A DNA stretch of 64,000 bases from Pseudomonas khorasanensis (GCF_014268505.2 NZ_JABWQP020000014.1:1-64000), one strand, 5' to 3'; positions 42,011-51,406 are shown, counted from the stretch's first letter. Numbers and translations are program-made. Notes: generated from the sequence alone by a model not told the origin.

Positions 42011-43795
42011 ATGCCAAGCACTATCCGTATCGGATGCGCCAGTGCCTTCTGGGGCGATACCTCCACCGCCGCCGCCCAACTGGTGAACGGCACGAACCTG
42101 GATTATCTGGTGTTCGATTATCTGGCCGAGATTACCTTGTCGATCATGGCCGGCGCGCGCATGAAAGACCCGCAGGCCGGGTTCGCCAGCGATTTCATCG
42201 AAGTGCTCACGCCGCTGCTGGCGCAACTGGCCGAGCAGAACATCCGCGTCATCAGCAACGCCGGCGGCGTCAACCCGCAAGCCTGCGCTGCCGCCCTGCA
42301 AGCGGCCTGCGACCAGGCCGGGATCAATATGAAGATTGCCGTGCTGCTCGGCGATGACCTGCAAGGACACCTCAAGCACCCTGCCGATATCCGCGAGATG
42401 TTCAGCGGCGCCGCGCTGCCGCCGATGTGCGTGTCGACCAACGCCTATCTAGGCGCGCCGGGCATCGTCGAGGCCCTGCGTCTGGGCGCCGACATCGTCA
42501 TTACCGGTCGCGTGGTCGACAGCGCCGTGGTCAGTGCCGCGCTGGTTCACGAATTCGGCTGGTCGTGGTACGACTACGACAAACTCGCCCAGGCCGCGCT
42601 GGCCGGGCACATCATCGAGTGCGGCGCGCAGTGCACCGGTGGCAACTTCACCGACTGGCGCGAGGTGCCGGATTACGAGCACATCGGCTTTCCCATCGTC
42701 GAGGTCAGCGCCGACGGTCAGTTTATCGTCAGCAAACCCGAGGGCTCCGGCGGGCTGGTTACACCGCTGACCGTCGGCGAACAAATGCTCTATGAAATCG
42801 GCGATCCGCAGGCCTATTTGCTGCCCGACGTAATCTGCGATTTCACCCAGGTAAAACTCCGGCAACAAGGCAAAAACGTGGTGCACCTGCACGGTGCCAA
42901 AGGCCTGCCGCCGACCGACCAGTACAAAGTCAGCGCGACGTATCCGGACGGGTTTCGCTGCACCGCCAGCTGTCTGATGGCCGGCATCGATGCCGTGGAC
43001 AAGGCGCGGCGCGTCAGTCAGGCGATCATCGACAAGACCGCCGAAATGTTCAGCCTGCGCGGCTGGGCACCCTACAGCGAAACCCACATCGAACTTCTCG
43101 GCAGCGAAGCCACTTATGGCCCCCATGGTCAGCGGCGGGACAGCCGCGAAGTGGTGATCAAAATCGCCGTGCGCCACCCGGACAAACGCGCACTGGTGCT
43201 GTTCTCCAAAGAGATTGCCCAGGCCGCGACCGGCATGGCGCCGGGATTGACCGGGATCGTCGGTGGCCGCCCGACGGTGTATCCGGTGATTCGCCTGTTC
43301 TCTTTCCTGATCGATAAAAGCGCCTGCACCCTGCAAGTCGACATGGCCGGCGAGCGCCATTCGAGCGCCCTGCCTGCTGCGCAAGCGCTGGACAGTCAGG
43401 ACCTGCCGCTCGCCCACCAACCACCCAGACCCCAGGGCCGCGCCGATGCCAGCGTGCCGCTGGTAAAACTGGCGGTGGCGCGTTCCGGCGACAAGGGTAA
43501 CCACAGCAACATCGGTGTGATGCCGCGCAGACCCGAATACCTGCCGTGGATCGCCGAAGCGCTGACCGCCTCGGTGGTGGTCGACTGGATGCGCCATGTT
43601 CTGGATCCCGTTCATGGCCGCGTCGAACGTTGGTATCTGCCCGGCACGCATAGTCTTAATTTCCTGTTGGAAAACGCCCTCGGCGGCGGTGGCGTAGCCA
43701 GTCTGCGCATCGACCCGCAAGGCAAGGCCTTCGCCCAGCAACTGCTGGAAATCCAGATCCCGGTGCCACAGAGCATCGTCCAACAACTCGACTAG
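42011..43795 (+). CDS. atuA: AtuA: acyclic terpene utilisation protein (DUF1446)
   Basis: A 594-aa protein of the AtuA/DUF1446 family, needed for citronellol and geraniol growth in P. aeruginosa but of unclear biochemistry. It begins IRIGCASAFWGDT and has RVISNAGGVNPQACAAAL and GGRPTVYPVIRLF. First gene of atuABCDEF, all on the plus strand. ATG at 42011 follows GGAGAT; a start 18 codons upstream would cross the operator region. Confidence 0.93.
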   Translation: MPSTIRIGCASAFWGDTSTAAAQLVNGTNLDYLVFDYLAEITLSIMAGARMKDPQAGFASDFIEVLTPLLAQLAEQNIRVISNAGGVNPQACAAALQAACDQAGINMKIAVLLGDDLQGHLKHPADIREMFSGAALPPMCVSTNAYLGAPGIVEALRLGADIVITGRVVDSAVVSAALVHEFGWSWYDYDKLAQAALAGHIIECGAQCTGGNFTDWREVPDYEHIGFPIVEVSADGQFIVSKPEGSGGLVTPLTVGEQMLYEIGDPQAYLLPDVICDFTQVKLRQQGKNVVHLHGAKGLPPTDQYKVSATYPDGFRCTASCLMAGIDAVDKARRVSQAIIDKTAEMFSLRGWAPYSETHIELLGSEATYGPHGQRRDSREVVIKIAVRHPDKRALVLFSKEIAQAATGMAPGLTGIVGGRPTVYPVIRLFSFLIDKSACTLQVDMAGERHSSALPAAQALDSQDLPLAHQPPRPQGRADASVPLVKLAVARSGDKGNHSNIGVMPRRPEYLPWIAEALTASVVVDWMRHVLDPVHGRVERWYLPGTHSLNFLLENALGGGGVASLRIDPQGKAFAQQLLEIQIPVPQSIVQQLD

Positions 43796-43798
43796 AGG

Positions 43799-44692
43799 AT
43801 GGTGTGCATGGCTTACGCGTCGATTTTCAGAACCGATCTGTTCAGCGGCCAGACCCACATTGTCACGGGTGGCGGCAGCGGCATCGGCCGTTGCACCGCG
43901 CATGAATTGGCGGCGCTTGGCGCCAAAGTTCTGCTGATCGGACGCAAGCCGGAAAAACTCGAAAAGGTCGCCGCCGAGATCACCGAGGACGGTGGCCGTG
44001 CGCACTGGAAAGCCTGCGATATCCGCGATGAAGAAGCGGTCAAGGAACTGGTCAAAGCACTGATCACAGAACACGGGCCGATCCACGGACTGGTCAACAA
44101 CGCCGGCGGACAATATCCATCGCCCCTGGCCTCGATCAATCAGAAAGGCTTCGAAACCGTGTTGCGGACCAATCTGGTCGGCGGTTTTCTGATGGCGCGT
44201 GAAGTGTTCAACCAGTCGATGAGCAAACACGGCGGCAGCATCGTCAACATGCTCGCCGACATGTGGGGCGGCATGCCCGGCATGGGGCACTCCGGCGCGG
44301 CGCGTTCGGGCATGGACAACTTCACCAAAACCGCCGCGTTCGAGTGGGGTTACGCCGGGGTGCGGGTAAATGCCGTGGCGCCGGGCTGGATCGCCTCCAG
44401 CGGCATGGACACTTACGAAGGTGCGTTCAAAGCGGTCATTCCGACCTTGCGCGAGCATGTCCCGCTCAAGCGCATCGGCACCGAATCGGAGGTCAGCGCA
44501 GCGATTGTCTTTCTGCTCAGTCCGGCGGCGGCGTTCATCAGTGGCACCACGGTGAAAATCGATGGCGCCGCGAGCCTCGGCAGCCGCGCCTGGCCGCTGC
44601 ACAAGGCCAGCCACAGCGAATCCTTCAATGGCTTTCACCGCGCCTATCTGCCAGACGTGCTGCGGCCCGACGTGCCCAAGGACAAGGAATAA
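43799..44692 (+). CDS. atuB: AtuB: short-chain dehydrogenase
   Basis: A 297-aa SDR with cofactor motif TGGGSGIGRCTA, NNAGGQYPSPL and GHSGAARSGMDNFTK. At the normal Tyr-x-x-x-Lys position the protein reads S-G-A-A-R-S-G-M-D, the atypical active site seen in the 2,4-dienoyl-CoA reductase-like branch. It is thought to act in early oxidation of citronellol or citronellal or on CoA esters. It starts a few bases after the atuA stop; GTG or downstream ATG (43808, MAYASIFR) are both possible. Confidence 0.85.
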   Translation: MVCMAYASIFRTDLFSGQTHIVTGGGSGIGRCTAHELAALGAKVLLIGRKPEKLEKVAAEITEDGGRAHWKACDIRDEEAVKELVKALITEHGPIHGLVNNAGGQYPSPLASINQKGFETVLRTNLVGGFLMAREVFNQSMSKHGGSIVNMLADMWGGMPGMGHSGAARSGMDNFTKTAAFEWGYAGVRVNAVAPGWIASSGMDTYEGAFKAVIPTLREHVPLKRIGTESEVSAAIVFLLSPAAAFISGTTVKIDGAASLGSRAWPLHKASHSESFNGFHRAYLPDVLRPDVPKDKE

Positions 44693-44695
44693 GCC

Positions 44696-46312
44696 ATGGC
44701 GCACATTCAGTCGCAACTTGACCCACACAGTGAAGCGTTTACGCGCAATCGCGCGGCCATGCTCGCCGCCATCGAGCAGGTACAGCAGCTCGAACAAAAC
44801 CTGCTGAACAAGGCCGCCGAAGCCAAGGACAAATTCGACAAACGCGGGCAGCTGTTGCCCCGTGAGCGCCTGAATCTGTTGCTCGATCCCGGCGCACCGT
44901 TTCTCGAACTGGCCAGCCTCGCCGGCTACAAATTGCACGATGACAAGGACGGCAGCGCCGCCGGTGGCGGGTTGATTGCCGGCATCGGCTACGTCTGCGG
45001 CATCCGCGCAATGGTGGTCGCCAACAACAGTGCGATCAAGGGCGGCACGATCTCGCCCAGCGGGCTGAAAAAATCCCTGCGCCTGCAGCAGATCGCCCGG
45101 GAAAACAAACTGCCGATGATCACCCTCGCCGAAAGCGGCGGCGCTAACCTCAACTACGCCGCCGAGATTTTTGTAGAGGGCGCGCGCAGTTTTGCCAACC
45201 AGGCGCGGATGTCGGCGATGGGGCTGCCGCAGATCACCGTGGTGCACGGTTCGGCCACTGCTGGCGGCGCCTATCAACCGGGCCTGTCGGATTATGTGGT
45301 GGTGGTGCGTGGCAAGGCCAAGCTGTTTCTCGCCGGCCCGCCGCTGCTCAAAGCCGCGACCGGCGAAGTGGCCACCGATGAAGAACTCGGTGGCGCCGAA
45401 ATGCACGCGCAGGTCGCCGGCACCGCCGAGTACCTGGCCGAGAACGATGCCGATGGCGTGCGTCAGGTGCGGGACATCATGCGCATGCTGCCATGGAATG
45501 AACAGTTGCCGTGGCTGCCAGAGCCGCAATACAAAGAGCCGCTCTACCCCATCGAGGAATTGCTCGGGCTGATCCCGGACGATCCGAAAAAACCCTATGA
45601 CGTGCGGGAAATCATTGCGCGGATCGCCGACGAATCAGTGTTCGTCGAGTTCAAGGGCGAATTCGACCAGCAAACGATTTGCGGCCATTTGAAGATCCAG
45701 GGCCGCGCCTGCGGATTCATCGGCAACAATGGCCCGATCACGCCCAACGGCGCCAGCAAGGCGGCGCAGTTCATCCAGCTGTGCGATCAGAGCCAGACGC
45801 CGCTGCTGTTTTTCCACAACACCACCGGCTTCATGGTCGGCACCGAATCGGAACAGCAAGGCGTGATCAAACACGGCTCGAAATTGATTCAGGCGGTGGC
45901 CAATGCACGGGTGGCGAAACTGACCATTGTCGTCGGCGGCTCTTACGGCGCTGGCAACTATGCGATGTGCGGACGTGGCCTCGATCCGCGCTTCATCTTT
46001 GCCTGGCCGAACAGCCGCACCGCGGTGATGGGCGGCGCGCAGGCCGGCAAAGTGCTGCGCATCGTCACCGAAGCCAAACAGCTCAAGGACGGTCTGGTGC
46101 CGGACCCGAAAATGCTCGACATGCTGGAACAGATGACTGCGCAAAAACTGGACAGTCAGTCCACCGCCCTCTACGGCAGCGCCAACCTGTGGGATGACGG
46201 GCTGATCGATCCGCGTGATACCCGCACGCTGCTCGGTTATCTGCTGGATATCTGCCACGAAGCCGATATCCGCACGCTGCAACCCAACAGCTTCGGCGTC
46301 AGCCGCTTCTGA
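44696..46312 (+). CDS. atuC: AtuC: geranyl-CoA carboxylase beta subunit
   Basis: A 538-aa carboxyltransferase subunit of the acyl-CoA carboxylase family, with GGGLIAGIGYVCGI, ITLAESGGANLNYAAE and GGSYGAGNYAMCGRGLDPRF. It carboxylates geranyl-CoA with AtuF. It could be confused with methylcrotonyl-CoA carboxylase (LiuB), but the atu gene order decides. ATG overlaps the region just after the atuB stop. Confidence 0.92.
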   Translation: MAHIQSQLDPHSEAFTRNRAAMLAAIEQVQQLEQNLLNKAAEAKDKFDKRGQLLPRERLNLLLDPGAPFLELASLAGYKLHDDKDGSAAGGGLIAGIGYVCGIRAMVVANNSAIKGGTISPSGLKKSLRLQQIARENKLPMITLAESGGANLNYAAEIFVEGARSFANQARMSAMGLPQITVVHGSATAGGAYQPGLSDYVVVVRGKAKLFLAGPPLLKAATGEVATDEELGGAEMHAQVAGTAEYLAENDADGVRQVRDIMRMLPWNEQLPWLPEPQYKEPLYPIEELLGLIPDDPKKPYDVREIIARIADESVFVEFKGEFDQQTICGHLKIQGRACGFIGNNGPITPNGASKAAQFIQLCDQSQTPLLFFHNTTGFMVGTESEQQGVIKHGSKLIQAVANARVAKLTIVVGGSYGAGNYAMCGRGLDPRFIFAWPNSRTAVMGGAQAGKVLRIVTEAKQLKDGLVPDPKMLDMLEQMTAQKLDSQSTALYGSANLWDDGLIDPRDTRTLLGYLLDICHEADIRTLQPNSFGVSRF

Positions 46313-46332
46313 CTGCCACGGATCTTACGGAG

Positions 46333-46340
46333 AACAACAA
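46333..46340 (+). promoter_or_regulatory. Candidate Hfq/Crc CA-motif at the atuD ribosome-binding site
   Basis: AACAACAA (AAYAAYAA type) lies between the GGAG and the atuD ATG. Such A-rich motifs at start regions are sites for Hfq/Crc catabolite repression in Pseudomonas. Inference from the motif only. Confidence 0.45.
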
Positions 46341-46342
46341 TA

Positions 46343-47500
46343 ATGATCTTCACCCCGGAACACGAAGCGCTGCGTCGCACCGTTCGCCAGTTTGTCGAGC
46401 ACGAAATCAATCCGCATGTCGATGAGTGGGAGAAGGCCGGGCGCTTTCCCATTCACGAGATTTTCCGCAAGGCCGGCGAGTTGGGCCTGCTGGGGATTTC
46501 CAAACCGGAAAAATTCGGTGGCATGGGCCTCGATTACAGCTATTCGATTGTCGCCGCCGAAGAGTTCGGCACCATTCGCTGCGGCGGGATTCCGATGTCG
46601 ATCGGCGTTCAGACCGACATGTGCACACCGGCCCTGGCGCGCTTCGGCTCAGATGAACTGCGTGAGGAGTTTCTGCGCCCGGCAATCACTGGCGAGCAAG
46701 TCGGGTGTATCGGCGTCTCCGAAGTCGGTGCCGGCTCGGATGTCGCCGGGCTGAAAACCACTGCACGCAAGGACGGTGACGACTACGTGATCAACGGCAG
46801 CAAGATGTGGATCACCAACTCGCCGAGCGCCGACTTCATCTGCCTGCTGGCCAATACCTCGGACGACAAACCGCACATCAACAAATCGCTGATCATGGTG
46901 CCGATGACCACGCCGGGCATCAGCCTCAGTTCGCACCTGGACAAACTCGGCATGCGCAGCTCCGAAACCGCTCAGGTGTTCTTCGATAACGTGCGCGTAC
47001 CGCAACGCAACCGCATTGGCCATGAAGGCGCCGGTTTCATGATGCAGATGCTGCAGTTTCAGGAAGAACGTCTGTTTGGCGCAGCGAACATGATCAAAGG
47101 CCTGGAATACTGCATCGACAGCACCATCGAGTATTGCAAGGAGCGCAAGACCTTCGGCAATGCGCTGATCGACAACCAGGTCATTCACTTCCGCCTCGCT
47201 GAATTACAAACCGAAATCGAGTGCCTGCGCGCACTGGTTTATCAGGCCACCGAGCAGTACATCAAAGGCCAGGACGTGACGCGACTGGCCTCGATGGCCA
47301 AGCTCAAGGCCGGACGGCTGGGCCGCGAAGTCAGCGACAGCTGCCTGCAATATTGGGGGGGCATGGGATTCATGTGGGACAACCCGGTGTCCCGCGCCTA
47401 CCGCGACGTGCGACTGGTGTCGATTGGCGGCGGCGCTGACGAAATCATGCTGGGGATCATCTGCAAGCTGATGGGCATCCTGCCGGGGAAAAAGAAATGA
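46343..47500 (+). CDS. atuD: AtuD: citronellyl-CoA dehydrogenase
   Basis: A 385-aa FAD-dependent acyl-CoA dehydrogenase with IGVSEVGAGSDVAGLKTTARKDG in outline, MWITNSPSADFI and RTFGNAL..., then LQYWGGMGFMWDNPVSRAYRD. It oxidises citronellyl-CoA to geranyl-CoA, the AtuC/AtuF substrate. It overlaps atuE by four bases and is preceded by GGAGAACAACAATA. Confidence 0.92.
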   Translation: MIFTPEHEALRRTVRQFVEHEINPHVDEWEKAGRFPIHEIFRKAGELGLLGISKPEKFGGMGLDYSYSIVAAEEFGTIRCGGIPMSIGVQTDMCTPALARFGSDELREEFLRPAITGEQVGCIGVSEVGAGSDVAGLKTTARKDGDDYVINGSKMWITNSPSADFICLLANTSDDKPHINKSLIMVPMTTPGISLSSHLDKLGMRSSETAQVFFDNVRVPQRNRIGHEGAGFMMQMLQFQEERLFGAANMIKGLEYCIDSTIEYCKERKTFGNALIDNQVIHFRLAELQTEIECLRALVYQATEQYIKGQDVTRLASMAKLKAGRLGREVSDSCLQYWGGMGFMWDNPVSRAYRDVRLVSIGGGADEIMLGIICKLMGILPGKKK

Positions 47501-48294
47501 GCGCCTTGCCCGAATGCAGGGCGCTGTTGCTGGAACTGCACGGCGGCGTGTTGCACATAACGCTCAACCGCCCCGACAGTCGCAATGCGATGAGTTTGCA
47601 GATGGTCGCAGAATTGCGCGCGGTGCTGGCGGCTGTACGTGCCGATCGCTCGGTGCGAGCCTTGGTGCTCAGCGGTGCCGACGGGCATTTCTGCGCCGGT
47701 GGCGACATCAAGGACATGGCCAACGCCCGCGCTCAGGGCACCGATGCCTATCGCGAATTGAATCGTGCGTTCGGCGCATTGCTCGAAGAAGCCCAGCACA
47801 CGCCGCAGGTGCTGATCACCGTGCTGCAAGGCGCGGTGCTCGGCGGGGGTTTGGGTCTGGCCTGCGTGAGCGATATCGCGCTGGCCGATCACAAGGCGCA
47901 GTTCGGTCTGCCGGAAACCAGCCTCGGCTTGCTTCCCGCGCAGATCGCGCCGTTTGTAGTGCAACGCATCGGCCTGACCGAAACGCGGCGTCTGGCGCTC
48001 ACCGCTGCGCGTTTTGATGGGGTTGAGGCACAGCGTCTGGGTCTGGTGCACTTCGTCGAGCAGGATGCACAAGCGCTCGCCGAGCGATTGGATGAGGTGC
48101 TGCAACAGGTGCTGCGTTGTGCCCCGCAGGCCAATGCCATGACCAAAAAATTGTTGTTGGCGAGTGCCGGGCAACCGTCGAGTCAATTGCTCGATGAAGC
48201 GGCGCAGTGGTTCAGTGAAGCGGTCGCGGGGGAAGAAGGGACCGAGGGCACCACGGCTTTCGTGCAAAAGCGTAAACCTCGGTGGGTCAGCTAA
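47497..48294 (+). CDS. atuE: AtuE: isohexenylglutaconyl-CoA hydratase
   Basis: A 265-aa crotonase-fold hydratase with LNRPDSRNAMS, SGADGHFCAGGDIKDMA and GAVLGGGLGLACVSDIAL (oxyanion-hole region). It hydrates isohexenylglutaconyl-CoA, the AtuCF product. Its ATG overlaps the atuD stop. A REPIN begins four bases after its stop. Confidence 0.9.
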   Translation: MSALPECRALLLELHGGVLHITLNRPDSRNAMSLQMVAELRAVLAAVRADRSVRALVLSGADGHFCAGGDIKDMANARAQGTDAYRELNRAFGALLEEAQHTPQVLITVLQGAVLGGGLGLACVSDIALADHKAQFGLPETSLGLLPAQIAPFVVQRIGLTETRRLALTAARFDGVEAQRLGLVHFVEQDAQALAERLDEVLQQVLRCAPQANAMTKKLLLASAGQPSSQLLDEAAQWFSEAVAGEEGTEGTTAFVQKRKPRWVS

Positions 48295-48297
48295 AAG

Positions 48298-48366
48298 CTT
48301 CGCGAGCAGGCTCGCTCCCACAGGTCGAAATGCATTCCAAACGTGGGAGCGAGCCTGCTCGCGAAG
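48298..48366. repeat. REPIN between atuE and atuF
   Basis: Inverted REP arms at 48298-48321 and 48343-48366, lying inside the atu operon. It may attenuate or stabilise the atu mRNA. Confidence 0.95.
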
Positions 48367-48406
48367 ACGCTTGCACATTCACCGCCAAAAACTCAGGAAA
48401 CCCACC

Positions 48407-50368
48407 ATGCCCGCCATCCACAAAATCCTGATCGCCAACCGCGGTGAAATCGCCTGCCGCATCCAGCGCACCGCTCAGGCTCTGGGGTATCGCACCGTCG
48501 CCGTCTACAGCGACGCCGACGCCGATGCGCTGCATGTGCAAATGGCCGATCAGGCCGTGCACATCGGCCCGGCGCCGGTGCAGCAGTCCTACTTGAATAT
48601 CCCGGCAATCCTCGACGCTGCCCGTCGCAGCGGCGCCGATGCGATCCACCCCGGCTATGGCTTTCTCTCGGAAAACGCCGATTTTGCTCGCGCCTGCGCC
48701 GAGGCCGGCCTGATCTTCATCGGCCCCAGCGCCGAAGCGATCGAACTGATGGGCAGCAAACGGTTGTCGAAAATCGCCATGCTCGACGCCGGCGTACCTT
48801 GCATCGCGGGTTATCAGGGCGCGGCGCAGGACGACGCGACCCTGCTGTTTGAGGCCAATCGCATCGGCTATCCGTTGATGATCAAGGCCAGCGCCGGTGG
48901 CGGCGGACGCGGCATGCGCCTGGTGCACGACGCCACCGAGCTGCCGGCGCAACTGCGAACCGCCCGCTCGGAAGCACTGAACGGCTTTGGCAGTGATGAG
49001 CTGATCCTTGAACAGGCGCTGATCGAACCGCGTCATGTGGAAGTGCAACTGTTCGGCGACCAACACGGCAATCTGGTCTATCTCGGCGAACGCGATTGCT
49101 CGATTCAGCGCCGCCATCAGAAAGTCATCGAGGAAGCGCCCTGCCCGGTGATGACCGCCGAGCTGCGCCAGGCCATGGGGCAAGCGGCGCTCAAGGCCGG
49201 CCGGGCGGTGAATTACGTCGGCGCCGGCACCGTGGAATTTCTGCTCGATGCGCGTGGGCAGTTTTACTTTCTGGAGATGAATACTCGTCTGCAGGTCGAA
49301 CACCCGGTGACGGAATTGATCACTGGGCTGGATCTGGTCGCATGGCAACTGCTGGTTGCCGAAGGGCAACCGTTACCGCTGACGCAGGAGCAAATCCGCC
49401 TCGATGGGCATGCGATGGAAGTACGCCTGTACGCCGAGGATCCCACTACCGACTTTCTCCCGCAAACCGGTCGCGTCGCAGCATGGCAGCCTGCGCTGCA
49501 GCACGGCGCACGCATCGATCACGGTCTGCTCGAAGGCCAACTGATCAGCCCGTTCTACGACCCGATGCTCGGTAAAGTGATTGCTCACGGCGCCACTCGC
49601 GAAGAGGCGCGGCGCAAGTTGTTGCGCGCGGTGCAGGACACCGTGCTGCTGGGCGTACAAAGCAATCAGCGATTGCTCGAAGGCCTGCTGCAGCATCCGC
49701 AGTTCATCAGCGGCCAATTCAGCACCGCGTTCATCCAGCAGCATTTTTCCAGCCACGCCTGCCTGAAAACGTATGTGCCGACAACGCAGGAGCTGGCCGT
49801 TGCCGTGGTGTTGTTCTATCAGGCCAGCGCCCTGCCCCATCGCGCGCCGCTGACCGGTTGGCGCAACAACGCCAGCGTGCCTTTGTACTATCGCCTGGGC
49901 AATGAGCAACAGGACTGGACGCTGTCAGTGTTGGCGCGCAAGTCCGGCGAATGTGTGGTGCAGATTGGCGAACGCACGCTGGCGGTAAAAGTCATCGATC
50001 ACACAACGCAATCGATAACGCTGGAAGTCGACGGTCTGCGCCAACGCCACGCCTATCGTCTGGAGGCCGAACAGCTTTGGCTGTTCACACATCCCGGCAG
50101 CTTGCGCCTGGAGGATCGAACTCATGCGCTGATCGGCAGTCAGACCAGCGTCGCCTCCGGCACCCTGAAAGCACCGATGGACGGTGCAATTGTCGACGTA
50201 TTGGTCAGCGAAGGCAGTACGGTCAGCAAGGGCCAGTTACTGGTGGTACTTGAGGCGATGAAAATGGAGCACCCGCTGAAAGCCGGCATCGATGGCGTGC
50301 TCAAACGGGTGCAAGTGAAGGTTGGCGATCAGGTAAAAAATCGTCAGGTTCTGTTGCAGGTCGAGTAG
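48407..50368 (+). CDS. atuF: AtuF: geranyl-CoA carboxylase alpha (biotin) subunit
   Basis: A 653-aa biotin carboxylase plus biotin carrier protein. The N-terminus is KILIANRGEIACRIQRTAQALG in outline, the ATP-grasp has SAGGGGRGMRLVH, ERDCSIQRRHQK is the carboxylase motif and LEAMKMEHP carries the biotinyl-lysine near the C-terminus. Partner of AtuC. ATG follows CAGGAAA; a longer frame reaching back to 48164 would include the REPIN and is not expected to be used. Confidence 0.92.
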   Translation: MPAIHKILIANRGEIACRIQRTAQALGYRTVAVYSDADADALHVQMADQAVHIGPAPVQQSYLNIPAILDAARRSGADAIHPGYGFLSENADFARACAEAGLIFIGPSAEAIELMGSKRLSKIAMLDAGVPCIAGYQGAAQDDATLLFEANRIGYPLMIKASAGGGGRGMRLVHDATELPAQLRTARSEALNGFGSDELILEQALIEPRHVEVQLFGDQHGNLVYLGERDCSIQRRHQKVIEEAPCPVMTAELRQAMGQAALKAGRAVNYVGAGTVEFLLDARGQFYFLEMNTRLQVEHPVTELITGLDLVAWQLLVAEGQPLPLTQEQIRLDGHAMEVRLYAEDPTTDFLPQTGRVAAWQPALQHGARIDHGLLEGQLISPFYDPMLGKVIAHGATREEARRKLLRAVQDTVLLGVQSNQRLLEGLLQHPQFISGQFSTAFIQQHFSSHACLKTYVPTTQELAVAVVLFYQASALPHRAPLTGWRNNASVPLYYRLGNEQQDWTLSVLARKSGECVVQIGERTLAVKVIDHTTQSITLEVDGLRQRHAYRLEAEQLWLFTHPGSLRLEDRTHALIGSQTSVASGTLKAPMDGAIVDVLVSEGSTVSKGQLLVVLEAMKMEHPLKAGIDGVLKRVQVKVGDQVKNRQVLLQVE

Positions 50369-50438
50369 TCGCCCAGACACAAGCGCGGGGTTTGACTACG
50401 CTCTGATAAATCAGAACGCGGAAATCAGGAACCCTGCG

Positions 50439-50981
50439 ATGCCCCATTGGCTGGTCATAGATCTGGAAGCCACCACAGACGAGGGTGGCTGGCCGGTCAC
50501 CGAAATGGAAATTATCGAGATCGGTGCGACGCTGGTTGATCGCGCCGGACGCGAGCAGGATCACTTCCAGCGCTTCGTCAGACCGACCCGGCGGCCGCTG
50601 CTGACGCCGTTCTGTCGTGAACTGACGCACATCACCCAGGCCAACATCGATTCGGCACAACCGTTGACCGAGGTCTGGCCGGCATTCGAACGCTGGCTCG
50701 CGCAGCATCAAACCCGTCTTGAGGGCTGGGCCAGCTGGGGTGGTTACGATCGCCAGCAGTTGCTGCAGGAGTGGCAACGTCTGAACATCGACAGCGGCCT
50801 GGGCAAAGTCCCGCACATGAACCTCAAACAGCGCTTCGCCAAGGCCCGCCGCCTCGAACGACCGCTGGGGCTCAACGGTGCGTTGCAACTGGCGGGCATG
50901 CAGTTTTGCGGACAGCAACATCGTGCCCTGGAAGATGCCCGAAATACCGCGCGGTTGTTGCCACTGGTTCTGCCGCTATAG
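50439..50981 (+). CDS. 3'-5' exonuclease (DEDDh, ERI1/DnaQ-like)
   Basis: A 180-aa DnaQ-superfamily exonuclease. The DEDDh set is visible: LVIDLEATTD (Asp, Glu), WASWGGYDRQQL (Asp) and HRALEDARNTARL (His, Asp). It resembles the ERI1/KapD type that acts on RNA or single-stranded DNA; the substrate is not known. It stands just after the atu cluster. Confidence 0.85.
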   Translation: MPHWLVIDLEATTDEGGWPVTEMEIIEIGATLVDRAGREQDHFQRFVRPTRRPLLTPFCRELTHITQANIDSAQPLTEVWPAFERWLAQHQTRLEGWASWGGYDRQQLLQEWQRLNIDSGLGKVPHMNLKQRFAKARRLERPLGLNGALQLAGMQFCGQQHRALEDARNTARLLPLVLPL

Positions 50982-51051
50982 ACGCGTGACGAGGTTGAAA
51001 GCCTTGTGCATACTGGCCGCCCCCTTTTAAGCCCTTTTCGAGGAATCGCCC

Positions 51052-51336
51052 ATGTTTAAAGTCAACGAGTACTTCGACGGCACCGTCAAGTCGATCGCCT
51101 TTGGCACTGCTGAAGGTCCGGCGACCATCGGCGTCATGGCCCCGGGCGATTACGAATTCGGCACCAGCCAGCGCGAAATCATGCACGTGGTTTCCGGCGC
51201 TCTGACAGTCAAGCTGCCGGACAGCACCGACTGGGAAACCTTCGCCGCCGGTAGCCAGTTCAATGTTCCGGCCAACAGCAAGTTCCAGCTGAAAGTCGCT
51301 GTCGATACGGCTTACCTGTGCGAATACCGCGGCTGA
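51052..51336 (+). CDS. ppnP: PpnP: pyrimidine/purine nucleoside phosphorylase (cupin)
   Basis: A 94-aa cupin protein of the PpnP (YaiE, UPF0345) family: MFKVNEYFDGTVKSIAF, GDYEFGTSQREIMHVVSG and FAAGSQFNVPANSKFQLKV. It phosphorolyses various nucleosides. Strong GAGGAA precedes the ATG and an intrinsic terminator follows. Confidence 0.95.
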   Translation: MFKVNEYFDGTVKSIAFGTAEGPATIGVMAPGDYEFGTSQREIMHVVSGALTVKLPDSTDWETFAAGSQFNVPANSKFQLKVAVDTAYLCEYRG

Positions 51337-51360
51337 TCCGCAGGTTTCAAACCGCAAAAA

Positions 51361-51388
51361 AATGCCCGTGTCCAACGACACGGGCATT
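51361..51388. terminator. Intrinsic terminator after ppnP
   Basis: AATGCCCGTGTC (51361-51372) and GACACGGGCATT (51377-51388) form a perfect stem with a four-base loop, with A run before and T run after, so it can serve ppnP and the convergent MOSC gene. Confidence 0.92.
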
Positions 51389-51406
51389 TTTTATTCCCGT
51401 TACCGC

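Noticed and set aside
42449..45529. 1026-codon frame antisense to atuA-atuB-atuC
   Set aside because: It spans three clear genes on the other strand and has no recognisable domain.
44696..46312. atuC and atuF as methylcrotonyl-CoA carboxylase (liuB/liuD)
   Set aside because: The neighbours atuR, atuA, atuB, atuD and atuE and the AtuR operators fit the terpene pathway.
13180..48366. Repeated 24-base arms considered as CRISPR
   Set aside because: Copies are far apart, occur as inverted pairs with short variable loops, and there are no cas genes.
48164..48406. N-terminal extension of atuF back through the REPIN
   Set aside because: Unlike fpvD, a good ATG with CAGGAAA and the conserved biotin carboxylase start lie after the repeat.
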